The notes under the pieces are model-generated. The model saw only the letters and a program-made list of their open reading frames with translations. It was not told where the DNA came from and did no database searches. A stretch of DNA of 64,000 bases, from the NCBI GenBank assembly GCA_964035545.1, contig OZ037766.1:14559222-14623221 (forward strand), given 5' to 3'. A program made the translations under genes and the position numbers. Shown one piece after another: positions 37,576-51,649 of this stretch; position 1 is the first letter of the stretch, and each line of letters opens with the position of its first letter. The stretch comes from Bugula neritina. Its lineage: Eukaryota; Bryozoa; Gymnolaemata; Cheilostomatida; Bugulidae.

Positions 37576-39804
37576 AATAGTGGTTTGACTAAAATGCATA
37601 GTTTTAAAATATGTAGACATATTATGATAATAATTCGTCTACGAGTTGTGACTAGAATATTATCAAAAGCTGTTGTCAAACATTGATAAGCCTTGATAGT
37701 TTATCAAAGGTTTTCACTGGTTTTACTGCATATTGCTACATATGCAAAGACTATGAGCACATCTCTAGGTGTTTATAGCTAGCTCTTTATCAATACATAC
37801 ATTGCTTGCTAACAAAATAAGTGTAGACTTTGCATATTATGTGCCCTTGAGTTAAACTTCATAATGAAAAACTTTTGCTAAAAGATTTTAACTCTATTTT
37901 GTTCCAAATTGAAACTAAGCCATAGAAATACAAAGTTTAATGAGAACAATTTCCATTGAGATTCCTGGTTAAAAAGCTTTTTTAAAAGTCAGCTTGCATG
38001 TATATGATTAATGTAGGCGGTAATTTTTTTTTATGAACCATTTTTGAAAAACAAGACATATATTTTGCTCAAATTAACTAAACCAATACTTTTTATTTAT
38101 ATATGGAGATTATAATTTTTTTTAAGTGTGTCATCATTAGCTGCAATTTATGTTATTTTAGTTTTGATTTTATAACTGCTTTAGACTAAACAATTGTGCT
38201 GGTGCTATATTATAACGATATTTCAAACTTTGTGCACTCTACCTTAGATTTTTCAGAAGCCTATTTTTTTGTTTAATTCAAGCAAAATTGAAATGATTTA
38301 ACCGGGTTTTAATATGTAAAATAATCTTAGCGTTGGCTATTTAGTTTTAAGAACTTAGTCAAATCAGTTTCACAGCTAGATCTGTTTTCCAAAACTTCCT
38401 AAGTTACACATAGTTCCCTTTCAATGATAATCAAGCCACATTATAACTAAATTATCTAATATTGGAGTTGTCACCCTATGACTCCGTAAAATTTTATTAC
38501 AACTCTTACTACATATTATCATGTTCACTGTCAACAACCAACAACTCTGTAATTGCATGGTTTAAGAATATTTTTCTAACAAGCTATCATATACAACGTA
38601 CAGTGATTATGCAATAATAGTAGTATCTTGGCAGATAGCTCCAATACAAAAAATACACAGGAATAGACTATTTTATGTACAGTGCGCAGTAGTTATAAAT
38701 ATCAGCATTATATGAGTTACATATTTTTTATTCAATATTTCAATTTTTTTAAGTTATCAAATTTTAGGCTAGTAATAATGCAAGGTGTAAACTGGTGAAA
38801 ACAGATATGTTCACACAAGGAGTTGTCTTATTTCTGTTAGGATCTGTTTAGCTTTACCTCCATATCCAAAGAACACTATTTATAATTTACTGAGAAATAC
38901 TACTGATCATTCCATTCAACTCTTTTAAAGACTGTAGACTCCAAAAATCTGATCCTATCTATAACATAGTTACAGCTTGTACATCCTTGTTGAACTACGG
39001 TAATTGATTACTTTTCATTTGCTAAGCTGCAAACTTGTTCCAGCTTAACACTTATACTCACTAATGATTACATGGAACAAGAACTAATTCATCATATGCA
39101 AGTTGTATAATTTACAAATTCTTCAGATGTGTCATTTTTGTTAGCCTAAACCATAAACCTAAATACAGGTTGGTTACTAAATAACTATATCTCTCATCAA
39201 AAGTATGTATGTGCGGTGAACTTTGCTGAAGATCACCTGAGTAATCACAAGAGCATATGAAAAGTTTTTTCTCAAAAAGTATAGTAGTGATAATGTGGCT
39301 ATGCATTTAGATGCCAGGCTCTAAATTTTAATGACTAAACTATGGTAAAATAAATTACATAATGTAATTAATTCTACTTTGATAAATTTGAGCATTTATC
39401 AAAGGTTAATTACTTTTGCAGCCATAAATAATATTATAGGATTACATGAATATGTTGCAAATCTTTACTGTAAAATGTATATTTACACCAGTTGATTTAT
39501 GTTTAGTTTTAGTGTATGCAGTATTATGCAATCAAACGATAAATAATTATGAATTAATAATAAAGCAAAAGTACACAGTTTTATAAGATAATATACATAT
39601 CTACATAACAGCTACAATGTCTGCAACTGATATTCTACAAACATTGAAGAAAAAAAATTTAGGAAAAAAAATTATATGCATAATAATATGTAATAATAAT
39701 TTTACAATAATATAATGACTGCATGAGTATGTAATGCTGTATATCAGCGTCTGAGTAGTTGTACCATCAGTAAGTGAAGGCATACAGAATTGTCAGCACA
39801 TAGA

Positions 39805-42800
39805 CTAATAAGAAAGCCAAGAGCGCTGAGAAGCAGTCTGATTGGTCCGCAATCCATGGTAACGCTGCCAATATTTAGTCAGCACCGATCTGAGATCTTG
39901 TTGATCTTTCGATTCGGGCTCTTCTACTTCTCTGTAACAACACAATCGTGTTAAGAAGGACTTGAACCAACTAGGTATTAAAATTTTTTTATTAAAGTTT
40001 TTTAAGAACTATCTGTTAAGCGTTTCACCAACTGCTGATGAAGTCTCATTATCTATTAGTTTTGGTTACAACATATTGACCGCATATTAATTTAACTTTT
40101 GAAGCCAGTAATTGCTGGCATCACCATACTAAGAACTAAGCCTATGCACTTAAATATGAAAATAGTTATTACTAGTTTTGCTTCCATGTCATAATTTTAA
40201 GAGCTGGGCTTTTAAAAATTTATAAAAATTTTCTGGACTCTAGAAACTTGTTATTTGCTGAAATATTATATGCACTGCGATGCAGAGTAATTATTACTTA
40301 TATGTCATACACCCTTAATGAAATTATTTGGTTTTCAACAGAGTGGCCGTAGGTAGTACGTATGGTTTGACTGATATTTAGATTTTATACCAAATTACTT
40401 ACTTAGCAAGAAGTGTAATCTCTCTGATTATATAATAGTTTGTAGAATAAGGTCCAAAAGTAGTGATTCCATTTAGTGTTATATGCAGGCGATCTCCTGT
40501 TATTTCCTGTTCACTCTCGAAGTTCCAGGAAATGGAGAGATTATTTCTAAAGTTAAGACATAATTTATCATTATAAATAGCGCTAGTACGTAAAACTGCA
40601 TGGCTTATTAATTTCTTCCCTGCATTGTAATGATTATGAGATAGCAATATTACAAGTGCAGAATGAAACATCAAATACTTGTTAGAACAAGTCATGGCTT
40701 GTTAAGATATTTATATGAAAGAAGAATTTTTGCCATGTTATAAATCTGTAATAAACTTACTTATTCATTCCCAGATACTGCTGACAAACATCCGATTCTG
40801 AGCCACACTTTTCTTGCTGAACTGTAACAAGGGTTCTCATTGGACCATTTTTACTTGACAAACCAATAGAAAATCCTAATGGTACTGTTTCGAGTTGGAG
40901 GCTCAAAGCAGCTACCTGCAAACGATGATGATGGAATGAATTTTTACATTAAGTCATATATTTATATAGATTTATATAATACATTCATATTATATCCATA
41001 TATTACAAGCTAAGATACGTTTCGTATAATTTAGAGATTTAGCTTCCCTTTTAATAGAGAGGGTAACTCTCATCAGGGCAGTCTGCTGTAATTATTGTTT
41101 GTGAGTTTCCACAACAAATTCAAAACTATATAAAATAATGCTATCATGAGCATTAAACATAAATCAGCCCACACTAAATATAGCTTTTGCCCATTTTGAT
41201 CCATGTAGTTAAAAACCGAAGAGTTGGACAATCTATTAAGTGCATATATTGCAACACATCAAAGTGACTTTGACACAAAAAACATGATTTTCACCCCAAA
41301 ACTTGACTTTTTAGTATTACACTAAAACAGCCTAAATCACTTTGGAATTAATCTTAAATGCTTTGGCCTTTTTGGTAAATTTTAATTTTTATCAAGTGCA
41401 CTCAAACAACTACTGCTCTAACTAATAATGTGAAGATTATCACCTGGTACCATAGGCAAGCCATTACAACTTACAGATTTCGCAACAAAAGACAAATAAC
41501 TAGGATTACCTGTTTCAAAGCCCTATAAGTACCAATTAAACTATGAGCAGCTAATGATAATGACTCATACATATAAGGAAACTATTTTATATCTAAAACC
41601 CATCCTCTGTAATCTCTGTGCATGTCTTACTTACAGCATATGTGTTATGCAGGTCTATGTCAATATGAATATTCTTGCCCTCAATAATAGGGAAGGCCCA
41701 CACAGAGCTCAAATTACCATCAACTAATGCATGAGGACTCATTGTCACAATCAGGTCTTGTTCAAGTTCTTCTATAAAGGAAAGTTTGAAACATTCATTA
41801 TAAACATATTACGCTCTTTTTTCTTTTCGAAAAAGGAAAATAAACATAATTATATTTTTCTATTATAAGTCCGCAAAATATAAAAAGCTGCTATACGCAG
41901 TGAATAATTTGAAAGTAGACTGATTTTTATAAATATGCATCTTTTGTTAATTGTATACAAAAATATTTCTCATTTTGGCTTAATAAAATACTCAAACTAA
42001 AATATAAATAATTCACAATAATAAACTCCTTTATGTTAAAATGCAATATACTTATTAAAATAGTGCAAGTTATTGTAGTTTTATAAAGAAATATTGGTTT
42101 GATAGGAATATAAGTTTAGGTGCATTTGAAGCATTGATATTTGGGTCAGTAAAGCATATATATGAGTTGTGCAATAGGTGAATATTATTAGAACACTGAC
42201 CTTTTATTGGACATGAGTTAAATGTAATAGAATAGTCACATTCTGATCTCTGGCTTTTTGGATCAATCCACTTTTCATAGGTCAACTAAATATCGGAACA
42301 TACATTAGGGCACAGTTAGGGAGACAAACGAATGTTATATAAATAAAGTAATTAACTCTAAAAATAAATAGCAATAAAATATAATACTCAACCATTTGAT
42401 GTTTCATCTCCTAGTGGAGATGCCAATTACAATCCCTTCTAGTAGCATTTGTAATTTTCCTAGTAACTATGTCATTCTATTTTAGGAGAAATGACAATCG
42501 CGATCCCACCTAGAGGAGATGCCAAATGCAATCTTCCCTAGTAGAGATGTCAATTGGAAATTTCTACTGATTTTATGTGCTTGTTCTATATACCATGGAG
42601 ACTACACCTGGCCTGTCTGGGAGGAGACAACTTTAAAATACAAATGCTCTTAGAAGCTGTTTTAGCTTCACTTACGGTTGGTATGGTCTCAGCAAACTTC
42701 CAGAACTCTGCTAGACAGTTGAGACTTCCAGGTACAGATATCTCCTGCATCTTGGATTGCTTGGAGTTTCTGTATAACTGACTTGCTTTTCCAACTGTTG

Positions 42801-45800
42801 ACAAAATGTGTTAGTTAGATTATTATAAATAACAAAAAAATATTAAAGTGCTTTCCAGGTTTTACAATATTATGCATACAACAGCCACACAAGTTTATAC
42901 TTAAGTTGATTTGATTTAAAATTGTTGTAGAACTTTTTTTCTGCAAATCTGAAAATCCATATAAAAAAATGTTAAATTTATGAGTGGTTAAGCACTGAAT
43001 TTTTTAGGATTACTATAATTCTAGCTATATATTAAAAATTATTATCATGATCAGAATTTACCTTTTCAATGCACACACTATTCAATTTATAGTAGCCTAC
43101 TATCCTTATAACACACGTCAGCGATTCTTTACTCAGAGTTTTGTCTTGTAAATATGTACATCAAGTTTACAAATGTATAGCGAGTTTTAACCTGGTTTAA
43201 ACTATTATCATATGTTATTATATAATAATAATTTCCAAACGTCTGTTCGAAAGCACAAAGTTTACAGTGAACCCTTGAAGAATTGGAACTATATTAAGAA
43301 AAATAATACTGAATAGTTTAGAATATTAAAAGCAAAAAACTAGCTTTAGAGCTGTCCAATCATTTATTCATCATTATTATAAACATAAATACTATCATTG
43401 CATTATCTGTTACATCATTTCTAATATTAACTATGTTATTACTACCAGCATGCTATAGACTGAACATAATAATATGAGACTCGTGTCAACTCAACTACCA
43501 GAGGGGATGTACAAAATATACTTCTAACCATAGCTTAATGTTTTAGTAGATATCATAGACTCAGTGACGAGTAAATAAATAGCAAGCTAATTCTTATAGA
43601 TTATCATCAATGAGATAAATTCTTAATTAGAAATATATATAATCGAATCTAGAAATTAGAAATTGTTATAAATATGCACTGTACAAGTTTTGGCAGATAA
43701 CTACCCTTCAATAAGTCCCAAAAACCTGCTTTCATTGTAGTAAAATAAACCAACATTTTCATTGAGCAACAACTTAAGCAATCCATAGATAACTAGCTTA
43801 TAGTGAACTGTATTGTTGTGATAAAACATACATGCACTGTTCATACTGCTATATTAGGCTGAAGCTTCAACTATACTTCTTTCTAATACTTCTCTGCTTT
43901 ACCATTTCACGCTCTGACGAGCAAATAATTCAACAAGTCTTATAACTATTTTTCTTATTAATACATTCATATAAAAGTGCTAACTATATACGCCAAGTTT
44001 CTTCTAAAAATTCAATTTATAATTAACACTGAGTAGTAAAGCAACGAGAGGATTTGCAAATGGCTGTTTACTTAATATTGCAAGATATATTATGTTATAC
44101 TATGCTCTATTATATTAAACTATATTAATGTGCCTTTTAGCTTACAAGATCCAAAATAAAAAAGGAAATGCTTCTATTTTTATTTTGTAACTAGTCTTCA
44201 AAAATTTATGTGACGAGCCTCTTTGTTCAATTTGTGATTATCTTCAATAATTGTAGCTATATATATTATATAATTCCAGAGCAACTCTGTAAATACAGTA
44301 AAAGAGTGCCCATGCGGTGTGAATAGCTTACCTAGCTTTGCTGACATCTGCTCAACAGCACCAGTGGTGAAACCTTGCCCAGGATAATCTAAGGTAGCAA
44401 AGTCTTCTACAAAAATATCATTTGAGTTGTAACTTCTAAATACAAGTTTATGTTATAAGTCTGTATCAAAAGCCTTGAAGCAAAAGATAATGATTTGCTA
44501 CAATATTTTAGTTTATGGTTGAATATTAAGCAACACACTAGTCGAACAATAAAGTTAAATCTTTATTATCATATTATTATAGTAAGCAATATTCTAGTCT
44601 TAACTAAAGAGAACCTTTCCAGAGGGGTTCTTGAGATATTATATGCTTGTACTATTTGCATGCTACAGTAAATTCCTGCACCGTGCAGATAGTATACATA
44701 CATACCCCCTAGACACACTTTGCCGCACCATAGGCCGCAACGTAAAATGTTAGCCATTTTTAACGTGTCTGGGCTGAAGTTCTCAAAGTGTGCTATTGGG
44801 TATGATCTATGACATGTCATTGGACATTTATATCCCATTAATTGAACGGGAACGTCTTCCTATCCAATAGGTGCCCGTCGCAACTTTTTTAATCAAGTCG
44901 TGCAGTACAGGAAGCTTGAACATTTGTAAAAATGGCTGACAGTTTACGTTAAGACCTACTGTGCAGAACGGTTTGTTTAGGGGATATACCCAGCGGCTCT
45001 GCTTTTTTCATAATGATATGCGACTTGATTATATTGTTTCAGTACAGTTTCAATATGGGGGCTACTGTGGGATGAAATTTAACACTTATCTGTTGCAACA
45101 AAGAAGACGCTAGTTTAAAGCAAAAATAAAGCTTTTATATTTTGAAGATACCTTAGATCTGTATAATTCATAAAATTAACATATAGTTTCAAGTAACAAG
45201 GTTTTCAATTATTTCTCACTATAAGCTGAGACATTCTGTGCGACAGCTATAAGGAAAGCGATTCATTTTTAAAATATCAAAATATTATGCAAGTAGTTTG
45301 TTTACTGTGCAGGTATTAATATGAGTAATGCATGATATTACACGGCATTAATAAGAATATTATATTGTCATTGTACTTAGTTTAGTTTTGAATAACTGTT
45401 GTAGTAGTTATTTTAGTCTTTTGACTCTTTTCATGCAGCTGCAACAGTGCAACTTAAGTTAGTATGCTTTCAATTAAAATGGTACACATTTGGTACAAAA
45501 GTAGAAACTCAATATTTAAGATTTTAAAGAGCTTCTTGCCTATAATACTTGATGCATTTTTGTAGTATGGTAAATCATAAAATATTCCTTTTATATTTAC
45601 TCTTTTTACAAGGAAAATTATTTTAATTATGGAATTTGTGTTTAGTTAGTACAACACCTTCACAATTTCATACATCTTCCCAATGTCTTACTTTGAGCAT
45701 AACTATCACTAACTAAAACGACTCAAATTTAAAACTTACAAATAGCATTAGGAAATTTTTTTGTAAACTGTAAATGTAGCATCATATATTAAACTTACCA

Positions 45801-45922
45801 AGTTCATTGAACTCACTGTCGTAGACAAATGGTGGTGATGGCGCAAAAGTGACAGAAGTTACAGCTGTGACTAAATAATATAAGTACAAGACAGTCTTGG
45901 TATGTATCCATGCGAGAGCCAT
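39805..45922 (-). CDS. Secreted LamNT-like protein, paralog of receptor ectodomain
   Basis: Secreted protein of 321 aa with no membrane helix. Eight minus-strand exons: 45922-45799, 44406-44332, 42794-42676, 42285-42201, 41771-41635, 40915-40761, 40546-40403, 39931-39805 (stop TAG); frames join without a break. N-terminal signal peptide (MALAWIHTKTVLYLYYLVTA), then a domain related to the first 262 residues of the receptor kinase at 15815-30532: ALVDGNLSSVWAF against SLIDFNFSTVWAY, and LQLETVP against MAVETVP. Intron phases are 1,1,0,1,0,2,2 here and 1,1,0,0,2,2 in the receptor, differing by one extra intron. Where the receptor continues into its EGF module, this protein ends in a basic polar tail (LTKYWQRYHGLRTNQTASQR). 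Several N-x-S/T glycosylation sites. Likely role: soluble partner, decoy or matrix component related to the receptor (inference). Confidence 0.85.
42400..42560. repeat. Degenerate short tandem repeats
   Basis: Four or five diverged copies of a roughly 35-45 bp unit containing ctagtggagatgccaatt, ctagaggagatgccaaatg and ctagtagagatgtcaattg. In the intron between the 42794-42676 and 42285-42201 exons of the secreted gene. Confidence 0.65.
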
Positions 45923-48132
45923 GTTGCTGGCTAGGGAGCGACTTTATCACAGGGGTAATAAATTTCCAACTGCCTAAAACCATCTGATCTTATTTATAAG
46001 TAGTTAATCATTGTTAATAAGTTGGCATGAAGCCAGTTTCAGCTAGTAACTATTTGATGAAATGGTTGTTAATTGCTACACAGACTATTTAAACGATTGA
46101 GTATCAAATAAAGTGATTGGTTCTCACATTTTTACAATTTTATCCACTATTAGTTATATACTTTTTTATATGCAAGTTTGTAGCTACCTAACCGTAAAAA
46201 CTTTCTTCAGGTGATTTCCTGGTGACTGGGTCTAGAAATTCATCTGCCAATATTTGTATGCCCACTGAGCCACTGAATCAAAGACAAATTGACGTCAATA
46301 TGGGTGCTTACTGAGGCATGTCTGAGGCTCATATGTTGATATAAATAAATCCTCACTAATTTGCAATCAGCCAAATAATGTGACGGTATAGGAAGTTACT
46401 TAGTTCCTCTGTGCTTCACAGAGTCCTGGAGGTACAGTGCGTTGACATGCATGGAACCAAATTTAACTGCTCCTTGAACAAACTGGCAACAAGTTTATTA
46501 TTTCATACTTGAGAGCTGTTGCAAATAATTTTGTGAAATAATTAGTAAAGAATTCAGAATATTTATGCAGTTTGATGAAGCAACGATAAGGATTTTCTAG
46601 CCTCCAGTTTTCAATAAGGGGAAATCATCTAATAGAGAAATTTGGAAATATGAGAGAACTACGGTATGAAAGAGAGAATTGTAAAACTTTTTAAAAAAAG
46701 ATTTTTTAGGCCTGTTTGCATGCTTTTTAAGCTAGCACAGAATATGTTTGCGCATCCCCCAATTATTTTTTGATACTCCACAAGCACAAAAAACACATGT
46801 TGTTTATTACAGACCAATATTACAATATTATGAGATCAAATGATGAAAATGTTGGTGTTACAATATTTTAATGCTATCGTCCATCAATTGCATGTAGAAC
46901 TAACTATGAAAGTTTCAACAATTCTATAAGGCATCTGTATAAAATGCCTATAATTTAGTATATATTATGTAGCTGGTTAGGTGAATAGAAACCTTAATAT
47001 TAACTCAAATCATAAAATAGATTGGCTAATGCATAAATTGGCTAATGTAACAATCTTAGCAAGGAATTTAAATATATTAATAGGATTCGGAAAGGAGTAA
47101 TCATAATTTATTGCACCTCCCTTTTCTTTGATTGTCATGCGATACTCAATTCTAATGCACTCTAAATTAAGGTAAGCATAGCTCTTCAGTTTTCATGGGC
47201 ACATATTTTCCAGTCACACGTACCTATTCTCAGAACATGGTGGAAGCAGATTATACTACTGGTTTGTAAAATGTACATTTCCTCTTTGCACACGTTAATG
47301 AATGCAGTATATGTATTCTAATACTCATGTGATAACTTTGCCAGTGGCAGATCATACTCTTCTAAAGTCAATACTAAATTTTTCTTTTGATTCTCAAGAT
47401 TAATGATTTAAACTAAATGTGGTTAAATGAATATAAAATATTGATATGTTATAAATCAAATGCTACAGTGTTTAATGGACAGTTATATATTAGAATGATT
47501 TCGAAGCCATTGTGAAAAGTTAAGCAAGCTAAATTCCTCCTTTACTATTAGATATCACTGACTTGCAGATCGTAAATTTTCAATAGCTATAAACTAGACA
47601 ACTGTGTGACAACTTTACCATCACAGGCTGTAGCGTAGGTTGGTAATATCTATTCAAATACTTAGGGCAGATGTTAAGTATCTCAGCCGTAGGTAATATA
47701 TCATACTAGCTGTTGAAAACAGTTTACCATGTATTCTTACTACCTAATCTGTTTGAATGATTCAGACAATCCCACCTGGCACTATTGAGAAGATATAAAC
47801 ATCCTCTTTCTGAGGGCTGAAAATTGGCCACCATCCACAAACCTTGTGCAATGTTTATTAGAAATGTTGTTAGTTATGAAACAAGTTACTTGATTATGTA
47901 AGTAAGAGTAAAGCTAATCATACACAGATACTTGGAAAAACTTAATTTAATGTAATTTGACTTGTGGCAAACACATAGTGGATAGTTATATTATGTTCAA
48001 ACATTACCAATATGAATTAGTGCACTCTTATCTTTAACAACTGCACATCTGTGTATTCTCATACAAACAATGCAGTGCATATTTAGTAAAAGCATTTCCA
48101 AAAGAAAAGCATTAACACTATTGTAAAAGAAA
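45923..48132. other. Divergent intergenic region
   Basis: Shared 5' region between the minus-strand secreted LamNT-like gene and the plus-strand EGF-Hint gene. No exon seen on either strand, and I saw no recognisable core promoter, though both promoters must be here or within the first introns. Confidence 0.5.
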
Positions 48133-51100
48133 ATGTCAGGAATTCTGTATTTGGCTGTCGTGTGCTGGATAGCAGTCCTTTCTACAGGGGAGATCCTTAA
48201 TGAGGATCAGGTATGTAAACAGTTCATTTTCTCTCTATGTTCCAGTTGTTGAAGTACATTCTTTTATAATAAATCTTTTCGTAACTTTTTCTTTATAACG
48301 CAGCTGAAACTATTTTAATAAATAAATTTACACACGATAACATTTGTTCAAACTTCAAAGGTAATACAGAATAATGTTTATTATAAACTTGCTAGCCAGC
48401 TAGTTGCTACCTACGTTTCTATTCTGTTCAATATTGTCCATGATTCATTTGCATGTAAGCTTTGTAAATGTAAGCTCGAGTGGAAATTTTGCTCGCAGAT
48501 AGCAACTCAAAATTATTATAATACATACTATTAAGTTACACACTACATTACGCTTTGATGAGTGCATGGCATAAATTTTTCATGCTAAGAAATAGTTATG
48601 TAGGTGATTCATTTTAAGTAAACGTCATAGTCATTTTTAATTATAGCTTGATTCTTCACTTTTTAATGACCAGTCTTTCACAGTATCACAATTACATATT
48701 TACATGCAAAGTTGAATCTGTAATTTTAAGTATCAGTTGCAATCATAAAACAATAAACCAAGCTATTGTACCAACACTTGCAAACTTGTGTTATGTTTTA
48801 ATTTGTATTTTGTTAACGCAGCGCTATGAAAACTTTTGCGACTCAAATCCATGTGGAGATGGAAACACTTGTTTCAACACACCTGTGGGATATAAATGCT
48901 TTTGCAGGCCAGGAGATGGTCGTCATGACTGCATGAAAGGTAGGCCTAAAACATGGCAAAAAGTAAGATCTAAATTTGATTCTCCAAATTGTGATGATGT
49001 AGTTTTTGCTATGAAATGGCAGTGCCACACTTTTAAATTGCCGAGTTTAAATTTAAAAATTGAGTTATAGACTTATGGATGAATTTGATTTGTGATTTAT
49101 TGAAAGCCTATATATTTTTACAACATTATGTTAGAAGTATGCAAAAGTGTGACATTAAAGTGAAAAACAAAGGTGATCTCCTATAACAGATTTATTTTAA
49201 ACAGTATACTCTAAAAAATAATTTTATGTTGAATTTATAAAATATGTAAAAACTTTAGAATAATAAAGTTATTCATTTTGATTACAGAAGAAACATGCAT
49301 GCTATACAATCATACTGGAGTATGCCGTAAGGAATGCTTCCAAGAAGAGACTGGTTTTTTCATCCAGCATTTGGGTGGTAAATTTATGGATTTGAAAGTG
49401 TACAACAGTGATGGCAATGTCACGGTGAAAGACAGAGTACCTGTAGTAGACATCAAGGAACAAGACCCTTGTATGTGGCAGCTGTCGGGCAAGCCCAACT
49501 GCTGCTGTAAGTAAGACTGTCTCAAAATGCGATGTAGATTTGCTAATACACTAAAGGGAGGGTAAGATACTAGTTTGCAGCCATTGAGTGCTCAGTACTA
49601 TCACATGGACTCCAACAATTAATTTTAGAACACAACTAAATAACAACATGTTATGTATGCTGTAAGATGTCTGCAAATTTCAATTTAAAAGCAGTTGTGG
49701 CCTAATGTTGAGATGTGTCTGCCTAAAAGCATACTGTGTAGCAATACTTTTTATTGAGAAAATCGTTCTGCTGTTTTATTACCAAAAATTCTCAAAATTT
49801 TTGAAAGACATAATCGAAAGTACTAAACACAGCACAAGGTCAATGGTTTGGACACCAGTAAAAACTATTGGTGATGTTAGGTCATTAGCTAGGGCATTCC
49901 GTTCCAATTAATTTTTTGTCACAATGGAAAACAAGTTCCTGGCCGTTTTAAAAAAATAATCTTTTCATCAGGGGTTGTTACAGGAATGGTGACTATAAAC
50001 CCACGTGAGTCTTTTATCGTAAAATGAAAAAAATAAGTTATTTGACCTTGAAAATTCCAATTTGAATGCCATGAGTCAACCGGGAATAAGTCACAAGGGA
50101 AAGAGTTTTGGTGTGCTGCATCTCTCTGCAAACTTCTTTTTCAATATGTAAGTGGGCACAAAGCTCAACAGTGCCAAGACAGTTCAGACTTCTGCTTAGC
50201 TATTCAAAAAATGCGCAAATAATTATAACACTCTAAAGATAAACTTGTTGGCAGCTCTATTGGGCCAAGCAAAATGACGATGACGAGACCTTCTGTTGAA
50301 GGATTTTGCTAACGGGAAATGTTTGACGTTGATTTTAGTGCCTACTGAAGATGTTGATATTGGATGCTTTGCATACGGAAGTCTGGTACGCACCAAGAAC
50401 CGAGGGACACTAGCAATTGAAGATGTGAGAACTGGTGACCTTGTAGAGAGCATAACTCCAGAAGGAGAAGTTACATATTCTGATGTGGTTATGTTGATGC
50501 ATCAGGTATACTAACTAGCTGGAACAAACAATGAAATTACAGCATTTTTATATAAATTTATAAAATATTAGCTAGGAACTTTTAGTATAATAAGCTTATT
50601 TACTAGTTTTAAAAGTGATTTTAGCTGACCATGGTTTAAATTAATTAATATTACTTTTTAAAGCAAAATTAGCTATTTATTGATTTAAACAATTAGTGAA
50701 GCTTATCTGATAAAACTGATAGTATATTAAGCAGATTGAAAACTTGTCGGGGTTAAAACTTCAAACTGTTAGAATTTTGTTGACTGTAACATTTTTACTA
50801 GATTTTAATAATAATTAAGCATTGATTAACCAATGTATTATGCCAATAGGAGCCTGATAGAACCGAGAGCATGATAGCCATCACTACGGAGGGTAGCAGC
50901 AAGCAACCCCTCACATTAACACGGGACCACTTAGTCTATGTTAGCAACGGTGATGGTAAATGGAGTTATTTGTTTGCTGAGAAAACCAAACCTGGCATGC
51001 TTATTAAGAGGGTTTTGGGTTATCAGGACGTTTCCATTGAGGCCATTAAATCAGTAGAAAGGTAAATTTATATTTTAGGTTGATGCAATTGTATAACTGT

Positions 51101-51649
51101 TGATTTGTTATGCCTACTGTAATTGGGTAGTGTGTGGACATTTGATGTATATTATATACTCAGAAAGCCTGGCATGAGAAGACAAATCTGAACTAATGTC
51201 AAAATTAAATCTTTCCCCAGCGTTAATAACTGTACCATAACTATATTTTGGAATAATATTATGAATGCAATATTTTTAGAATTGTATACCAGTTATTGTA
51301 ACTATTAGGATAACTGTGTTCTTAGTTTGTTTTCATGCCATGTAAATATATTTTTAGTAAAACTGTGAAGGGGTTGTATGCTCCTGTGACCACCACAGGC
51401 AATATAGTGGTGGACTCAATTATGGCTAGTTGCTATGGAAACCATCCTGATCACTATTTGTCACACCAAGTGTTTGCTCCAATCAGATTGGCATACAAGT
51501 GGGCACCCTGGATCTATAATGGCGACTCTGTGGCTGAAGATGGGAGCCACCCGTATGTTTCCTTTCTGAACAAGTACATGAGAACTCTCACAGGCTACAC
51601 TCTTGTCTTGTCTCAGCATAGGCTAGATGGCATGACTGTCTACCCTTGA
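48133..51649 (+). CDS. Secreted EGF + Hint/Hog protein (Hedgehog-related)
   Basis: 361 aa from six exons: 48133-48210, 48822-48939, 49288-49506, 50339-50505, 50850-51061, 51358-51649 (stop TGA). Signal peptide 1-20; EGF domain about 31-66 with six cysteines in EGF spacing; a cysteine-containing linker of about 70 residues unlike the Hedge signalling domain; then a Hint/Hog autoprocessing domain from Cys148. Hog hallmarks: GCFAYGS with nucleophile Cys148 after Gly147, TRDH (Thr218, His221), GLYAPVT, IVVDSIMASCY (Cys290), and a C-terminal region with HQVFAPIRLAYKWAP and LDGMTV, as in the Hedgehog sterol-recognition region. Expected action: self-cleavage at Gly147-Cys148, releasing the EGF part, possibly with a lipid attached. 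The aspartate that activates sterol in Hedgehog (LDR motif) aligns with a histidine (MHQ). Poly(A) signal at 51712-51717. Confidence 0.9.

Larger units (their letters stand above)
36488..39804. other. Intergenic, BHMT 5' side to secreted gene 3' side
   Basis: AT-rich, without a supported exon. It holds a hAT-like MITE (36625-36826) and a trinucleotide-type tract (about 37480-37575). The BHMT promoter should lie just above 36487, but no clear core element is visible. Confidence 0.6.

Noticed and set aside
37378-37679. Two overlapping minus open frames rich in Ser/Asn/Thr or Val/Leu
   Set aside because: By-products of the trinucleotide-type tract.
48648-49070. 140-codon open frame as an independent gene
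   Set aside because: Only its 48822-48939 part is a real exon (EGF domain); the rest is intron read-through.
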